Under the pieces are notes generated by a model. It ran no database searches and was not told where the DNA came from. It saw only the letters and a list, made by a program, of their open reading frames with translations. DNA of 8,876 bases, taken from the NCBI GenBank assembly GCA_902773215.1, contig CACYDQ010000286.1, forward strand, positions 1 to 8,876, read 5' to 3'. Origin of the DNA: an uncultured Spirochaetaceae bacterium (GTDB lineage: Bacteria > Spirochaetota > Spirochaetia > Treponematales > Treponemataceae). The position numbers and the translations under genes are program-made. This document shows, one piece after another, positions 5,058-8,876 of the stretch. Position 1 is the stretch's first letter. Each line of letters starts with the position of its first letter.

Positions 5058-7037
5058 CTATTTGACCAAAGCCAGGAAGGCATCCTCGTCTATGACCGGG
5101 ATGCCGAGCTTGGCGGCTTTCTCGTTCTTGGCCGAGCCGGAAGCCGTGTCATTGGTGACAAGGTAGGAGAGTCCCTTCACGACGGAGGACTTGACGCTGC
5201 CCCCCTTCTCCTTGACGAGGTTCTGCGCGTCGGCCCGCTTCATTGTCCGGAGTTCCCCGGTAAAGCAGAAGGACTTGCCGGAAAGCGGCAGGCTCTCGTC
5301 CTTCTCAATCAGCGAGATAGTCCCGCCTGAGACAAGGGCGGTCATCTCCTCACGGTTCTCGGCAAGACCTTCGACGAGGGTCTGGGCCATGATGTCAGCA
5401 AAGCCGTAGACCGAGGCAGCCGCTTCCTGCGTCAGGGCAAGAATCTTGTCCAGGCTGCCATAGCCCGCCGCCGTCAGTTTCTCCACGACGACCTCGCCGA
5501 TTCCGTCTATGTCAAAGCCCGCAATGAAGCGTTCAAGGGAAACCCGCCTGTGCTCCTGTATGGACTGGGCGACCTTTTTTGCCCCGAGCGACTGCTTGTC
5601 CTTGGAAAGGCTTTCTTCCCCGAGGAAATAGGGGGCAAGCTTCTCCTCGTCGAGCGCGTAGATGTCGCTGACGGAGCGGACGACCCCGTCCTTGAAGAGG
5701 GCGCGGATAAGCTTTTCGCCCAGGTCGCGGATGTCCACGACGCTCACCCATTTCATTATCTGGTGCAGCTGCCGCTTGGGGCAGGACTTGTTCGGGCAGA
5801 AAAGCCGGGTACCCTCATCGACGAGCGTGGTCCCGCAGCTTGAGCAGACCACCGGGAACTCTATCTCGCGCTCCGCCTCCGCTCCCTGGAACAAATCCAG
5901 CTGGTCACCTCCGGCAGGAACGCTCCCGCCAGCCATGCCGTCAGAATGGATGACGGACTCTATCTTGGGGATTATCTCGCCGCGCTTGACGACGACGACG
6001 TGGCTGCCTATCTTGAGGCCGAGGGAACGTATCGTATTGGGGTTGACGACGCTCGCCCGCTGCACGGTCGTCCCGTTGAGCTCCACGGGGTCAAAGACCG
6101 CGACCGGGGTGTAGGTCCCGCCGGACTCGCCCCACTCCACCTGCCGGACGACGGTGACCGCCTCCTCCAGGCTGAATTTAAAGGCCACCTGCCTGTCGGG
6201 CCTCGCCCGCATCGCGTCCTCGTGATTGACCGCCCGCTCCTTTATGACAAGGCCGTCTATGTCGTATTCTATCGTTGCCCGCCCTTCCATGACGGAAGCC
6301 CGGTAGTCTATGACATCCTCGGGCGAGCGGCAGATTTTGAGCGGGGAAGTCACGAATCCGAGGGACTTGAGCCAGGAAAGCTTTCCTTCCTCGTCAGCGA
6401 AGGGCTGCGCTCCCTCGGTCGCCCACACGTCGTAGGTTATCAGCGTCAGGTGCTCGCTGCCCGTCCCGTCCTTGCGCTTCATCAGGCCGTTCGCGGCGTT
6501 GCGGCAGTTTGCCTTGTCGGAGAAGTATTTCTTGTGGACGGCGTGGGTCATGATAACCTCGCCACGTATGCCGCCGGTAAAGGGAACTAGGCCGCCGTCA
6601 GCGGAACGGAGCTCCTTTTTTACCCCCTGCATCTTGACCGCGTTCGCCGTGATGTCGTCACCGATGCTGCCGTCACCGCGGGTGACCGCCCGGACAAGAC
6701 TGCCGGCGTTGTACTGCAGCTCCAGGCTCGCACCGTCCAGTTTGTATTCGACCAGGTACTCGTCGTAGCGGTGCTTGGCGGCCCATGCAAGGAATTCCTC
6801 GGGGGTCGCCGCCTTCTCCTGGCTTCCCATCGGCATGATGTGGGCGGCCTTGGCGAAATTCCCGCTGTCCGCCCCGACCCGTTGCAGGATGGGGTTTCCG
6901 GGGTCCTTCTCTTTCAGCTCGTCCCAGAGCTTGTCGAACTCCGCGTCGCTTATCTCCCCCTCACCGTCGTAGTATGACCTCTGGTAACGGGTGATGAGGG
7001 CCTCAAGCTCCTTGATTCTGTCCTTGACGGAAGCCAT
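5058..7037 (-). CDS. ligA: NAD(+)-dependent DNA ligase LigA
   Basis: LigA seals nicks in duplex DNA using NAD+, joining Okazaki fragments and completing excision repair. The 659 residues are full length for the family. An Ia-type N-terminus (YYDGEGEISDAEFDKLWDEL, 22-41) leads to the adenylation domain with nucleophile K99 in YKLDG. Further motifs are TRGDGSIGDDIT (119-130), RGEV (158-161), DGLVIK (261-266) and FKFS (286-289). The OB fold follows (about 305-360). A zinc finger has C398, C401, C414 and C419. Helix-hairpin-helix repeats span about 430-560 and a BRCT domain about 583-659. KLDG replaces the more common KIDG, a conservative change. The ATG shares its A with the trmB TAA stop (TAATG), and AGGG lies 10 nt upstream within trmB, so translation is probably coupled. 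It is the last gene of the minus-strand operon. Confidence 0.97.
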   Translation of the reverse strand: MASVKDRIKELEALITRYQRSYYDGEGEISDAEFDKLWDELKEKDPGNPILQRVGADSGNFAKAAHIMPMGSQEKAATPEEFLAWAAKHRYDEYLVEYKLDGASLELQYNAGSLVRAVTRGDGSIGDDITANAVKMQGVKKELRSADGGLVPFTGGIRGEVIMTHAVHKKYFSDKANCRNAANGLMKRKDGTGSEHLTLITYDVWATEGAQPFADEEGKLSWLKSLGFVTSPLKICRSPEDVIDYRASVMEGRATIEYDIDGLVIKERAVNHEDAMRARPDRQVAFKFSLEEAVTVVRQVEWGESGGTYTPVAVFDPVELNGTTVQRASVVNPNTIRSLGLKIGSHVVVVKRGEIIPKIESVIHSDGMAGGSVPAGGDQLDLFQGAEAEREIEFPVVCSSCGTTLVDEGTRLFCPNKSCPKRQLHQIMKWVSVVDIRDLGEKLIRALFKDGVVRSVSDIYALDEEKLAPYFLGEESLSKDKQSLGAKKVAQSIQEHRRVSLERFIAGFDIDGIGEVVVEKLTAAGYGSLDKILALTQEAAASVYGFADIMAQTLVEGLAENREEMTALVSGGTISLIEKDESLPLSGKSFCFTGELRTMKRADAQNLVKEKGGSVKSSVVKGLSYLVTNDTASGSAKNEKAAKLGIPVIDEDAFLALVK

Positions 7038-7822
7038 TACTCGTCATCCCTCACAAAGAAAAGCTCGCTGATTTTCCGCTCAGCGTCCAGCCCCTTCTGC
7101 TCGAACTTGGTCCGGGGCCGCCACTCCTGATGCGGGGCAAAGCCCTCGTACTTGTTGGAGATTCCCTTGGTCGCCGAAAGCTCCTCCAGCGCGGAGACGG
7201 CATACTCCTCCCAGTCGGTTACAAAGTAGAGATAGCCTCCCGCAATCAGCTTGGAGGCGAGGAGGTTTGTGCGGGGCCGCTGCATGAGCCGCCGCTTGTG
7301 GTGCTTTTTCTTGGGCCAGGGATCGGGGAAGAAGATGTGAAGGGCTTCCAGGGAGCCGTCGGGAATCATCGTCTCAAGCACCTCTATGGCATCGTGCTCG
7401 ATTATGAAAAGGTTCTTGAGCTGCCGTCTCTTTATGTCGCCGAGCAGGCGTCCTACCCCAGGAACATGGACCTCTATGCCGAGGTAATTCATGTCGAGGT
7501 GGTCGGCGGCAATCTGCGCAGTCGCCTGCCCCATGCCAAAGCCGACCTCGACGGTGACGGGATTTGTGTTGCCGAAAATCTCGGCGAAGTTCAGCGTCCG
7601 GTGCTCAAAAGGAATGCACCAGACCTGCTGCAGCTCCTCGTAGTTCCGCCGCTCGCTGTCCGTCATCCGTCCCGCCCGTATGACGTAGGTGCGGACCGGC
7701 CTCGCGAAAAGGCCGCCATCCCCGACCAGACCGCCGGGACTGCCTATCGGAACGGAATCGTCGGAAGTCCCCGGCTCAGGCTCCGACCCAAGGCTGCTGG
7801 TATTGTCGCTTTCCTGTGACAC
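7037..7822 (-). CDS. trmB: tRNA (guanine-N7-)-methyltransferase TrmB
   Basis: TrmB transfers a methyl group from SAM to G46 in the variable loop of tRNAs. All family signatures are present. In numbering from the first GTG (7828) these are VEVGFGMGQ (93-101, SAM loop), LGIEVH (116-121), HDA (145-147), IFFPDPWPKKKHHKRR (165-180), TDWEEY (204-209) and RPRTKFEQKG (237-246, catalytic and tRNA-binding). About 40 N-terminal residues rich in Ser, Gly, Pro and Asp precede the domain and look disordered. Two in-frame GTG codons compete. The second (7822) is chosen because AGAGGAG ends 5 nt before it, whereas the first (7828) touches the Shine-Dalgarno sequence. That gives 261 residues. The gene lies 10 bp after the lipoprotein gene and overlaps the ligA start by one base. 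Confidence 0.95.
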   Translation of the reverse strand: MSQESDNTSSLGSEPEPGTSDDSVPIGSPGGLVGDGGLFARPVRTYVIRAGRMTDSERRNYEELQQVWCIPFEHRTLNFAEIFGNTNPVTVEVGFGMGQATAQIAADHLDMNYLGIEVHVPGVGRLLGDIKRRQLKNLFIIEHDAIEVLETMIPDGSLEALHIFFPDPWPKKKHHKRRLMQRPRTNLLASKLIAGGYLYFVTDWEEYAVSALEELSATKGISNKYEGFAPHQEWRPRTKFEQKGLDAERKISELFFVRDDE

Positions 7823-7827
7823 TTTCA

Positions 7828-7834
7828 CTCCTCT
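7828..7834 (-). promoter_or_regulatory. Ribosome binding site of trmB, overlapping the lipoprotein stop codon
   Basis: The minus strand reads AGAGGAG here. It overlaps the last two bases of the TAG stop (7835-7833) of the upstream lipoprotein gene and the G of the first candidate GTG. The 5-nt gap to GTG 7822, against none to GTG 7828, favours the downstream start. A ribosome ending translation of the lipoprotein would sit directly on this site. Confidence 0.6.
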
Positions 7835-8426
7835 AATTTATTTCTTGGTAAGGCATCAGACAGACAGTTCCTCCGTCGCCGGAGAAACGGCACAACCTTT
7901 TGCCAGCAATATTCTTGTTCGCTTTCAGCGTCTCTTTATCTTTATCGATTCTACCAAAAATTTCAAGCCGTCCGTCCTTCCTGAAATAGGCATAACTCTC
8001 GGGACCGGAATTCCCGTTTTTCCCCGCAGGAAGGATATTCTCGTCATAAGAGAGTGAGAACGAGACGCCCGCACTGCCGCCATAGTAATCGGACAGGGTA
8101 AGGACGTACTTGCTTTTCGGAAACGGCATGGACGGTGCGGGAGAGAAAACCGCATAGAACAACCCCTCGTCACCCTTGACCGGAGAAAAGTCAAGCCAGC
8201 TGAGAGAAGCCTCCGGGCAGGTAAGCGAAAGGGTCTTGGCCTCATCGCAGCCCTCGGTCCTGACGAACACAAAGAGGTACTGCCCCACCTCCCCGCCGGA
8301 ACAATCGTAGGCGACATGCGGCTCCACACCGACGATGGAAAGCCCCCTTCCCTTGCAGGATGCACAAAGCACCGCTACAAGGACTGTCATGAGCTGGCAG
8401 AAAAAAAGGAGGCCTTTTTTTCTCAT
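7833..8426 (-). CDS. Small putative lipoprotein of unknown function
   Basis: The 197-residue product has a short basic start (MRKK), a hydrophobic segment (about 5-21) and the sequence VLCASCKG. C24, preceded by C-A-S, fits the relaxed spirochaetal lipobox; C21 is a less likely alternative. The mature part is mostly beta-prone and has cysteines at 42, 60, 70, 179 and 189, which could form disulphides after export. It also has a KYVLTLSDYYGG segment (106-117) and a C-terminal DGRLEIFGRIDKDKE stretch (151-165). I do not recognise the family. The start ATG overlaps the upstream gene's TGA (ATGA). No Shine-Dalgarno sequence is evident before it (the preceding bases read TTCAACTTTTC), which suggests reinitiation by ribosomes finishing the upstream gene. 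The stop lies 10 bp before the trmB start. An inverted A7/T7 repeat covers codons 3-9. Confidence 0.8.
   Translation of the reverse strand: MRKKGLLFFCQLMTVLVAVLCASCKGRGLSIVGVEPHVAYDCSGGEVGQYLFVFVRTEGCDEAKTLSLTCPEASLSWLDFSPVKGDEGLFYAVFSPAPSMPFPKSKYVLTLSDYYGGSAGVSFSLSYDENILPAGKNGNSGPESYAYFRKDGRLEIFGRIDKDKETLKANKNIAGKRLCRFSGDGGTVCLMPYQEIN
8401..8421. repeat. Perfect 9-bp inverted repeat with A7 and T7 tracts inside the lipoprotein start
   Basis: On the plus strand AAAAAAAGG (8401-8409) and CCTTTTTTT (8413-8421) are exact reverse complements around the 3-nt loop AGG. Transcripts of either strand could form a hairpin ending in U7, resembling a weak intrinsic terminator, but only two pairs are G-C. 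It lies in codons 3-9 of the lipoprotein gene and may simply reflect the Lys-Lys and Leu-Leu-Phe-Phe codons of a signal peptide. The two 7-base homopolymers are potential slippage sites. Confidence 0.6.
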
Positions 8427-8876
8427 GAAAAGTTGAACTTCATGTTGATGACCGTAAGGTCGCTCGACGAGAACTGATTTACGATGGACTCGAATTTGAC
8501 CCCGACCTTCTTGCAGGCATCGTCCAGATACGACATGTAGTAGAGACCCAGGCCCGTGTCCCCTTCGTCCTCCATCTGCTTGTAGAAGTCGACAATCGAA
8601 GTCTTGCTCGTGTTGGCCGACATCTTGCTCTCAATGTCGTCCTTGACCTCCTGGAACTCGTCCGCCTTGTTGTAGAGGGTAATGTTCAGCGAGCCGCGCT
8701 TGCCGATTGCGGAGGAGGAGCCTCCTATCTTCCATGAAAGGAAGACCAGCTCCTTTTTCTGAATCAGCTGATTGATTATCTTGGTGCGTATCTCCTGGTC
8801 ATAGACGAGGGTCTCTGAGTTGTCTATGCCCTTGTAGAGGATGTTCGCCTCCTTGCGCATGTTCGTGTTCTCGCAG
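8423..8876 (-). CDS. C-terminal part of a conserved-looking protein, possibly with a GHKL-ATPase-like domain (5' end outside window)
   Basis: The frame is open to the window edge, so the ATG at 8860 is probably internal; 150 residues are visible, starting CENTNMRKE. EGDTGLGLYYMSYLDDA (about 104-120 of the visible part) resembles the G2 box (GxGLGL) and following helix of the GHKL ATPases found in histidine kinases and anti-sigma factors. The final strand DLTVINMKFNF resembles their closing beta strand. The preceding part, with KIGGSSSAIGKRGSLNITLYN, has no clear N-box or G1 motif, so ATP binding cannot be concluded. No transmembrane segment is visible. The gene overlaps the lipoprotein gene by four bases (ATGA) and is the first visible member of the minus-strand operon. 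The specific function is unknown. Confidence 0.75.
   Translation of the reverse strand, partial: CENTNMRKEANILYKGIDNSETLVYDQEIRTKIINQLIQKKELVFLSWKIGGSSSAIGKRGSLNITLYNKADEFQEVKDDIESKMSANTSKTSIVDFYKQMEDEGDTGLGLYYMSYLDDACKKVGVKFESIVNQFSSSDLTVINMKFNFS

Noticed and set aside
5946..6590. 214-codon open frame on the plus strand opposite ligA
   Set aside because: It is a shadow of LigA, whose adenylation and OB domains are unambiguous here.
7130..7819. 229-codon open frame on the plus strand opposite trmB
   Set aside because: TrmB is intact on the other strand with all its signatures; this frame merely mirrors its codon bias.

Overview
The window looks like chromosomal DNA of a GC-rich spirochaete, most likely Treponema or a close relative. 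This is inferred from the style of the RecJ, LigA (MPMGSQ-type N-terminus) and M23 peptidase proteins and from the loose lipobox of the small lipoprotein. I could not run a database search. I see no transposase, integrase, tRNA, rRNA or CRISPR array.

Layout. Plus strand, left to right: the 3' part of a gene of unknown function with a Pro/Ala/Glu-rich linker (3-962); a 62-bp gap holding a probable terminator and a nested promoter; recO (1025-1666); a 208-bp gap with a five-copy array of 22-bp units, each containing a palindrome; recJ (1875-4016), starting at GTG; and an exported M23 metallopeptidase (4042-5040) 25 bp after recJ. Minus strand, read right to left: the 3' part of a gene with a possible GHKL-ATPase-like C-terminus (8876-8423); a small lipoprotein (8426-7833); trmB (7822-7037); and ligA (7037-5058). 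These minus genes overlap or nearly touch (ATGA overlap, 10-bp gap, TAATG overlap), so they look like one operon. It converges on the M23 gene with 17 bp between stop codons.

How the genes relate. RecO and RecJ both belong to the RecFOR recombinational-repair pathway: RecJ resects 5' ends and RecO helps load RecA. LigA, on the opposite strand, seals nicks, so three DNA-repair or replication proteins sit within about 6 kb. TrmB makes m7G46 in tRNA. The M23 enzyme probably cuts peptidoglycan in the periplasm.

The points most worth following up are (1) the palindrome array between recO and recJ, which looks like an operator or iteron cluster, and (2) an insertion of roughly 150 residues inside RecJ that resembles a DnaQ-type exonuclease domain lacking its catalytic residues.
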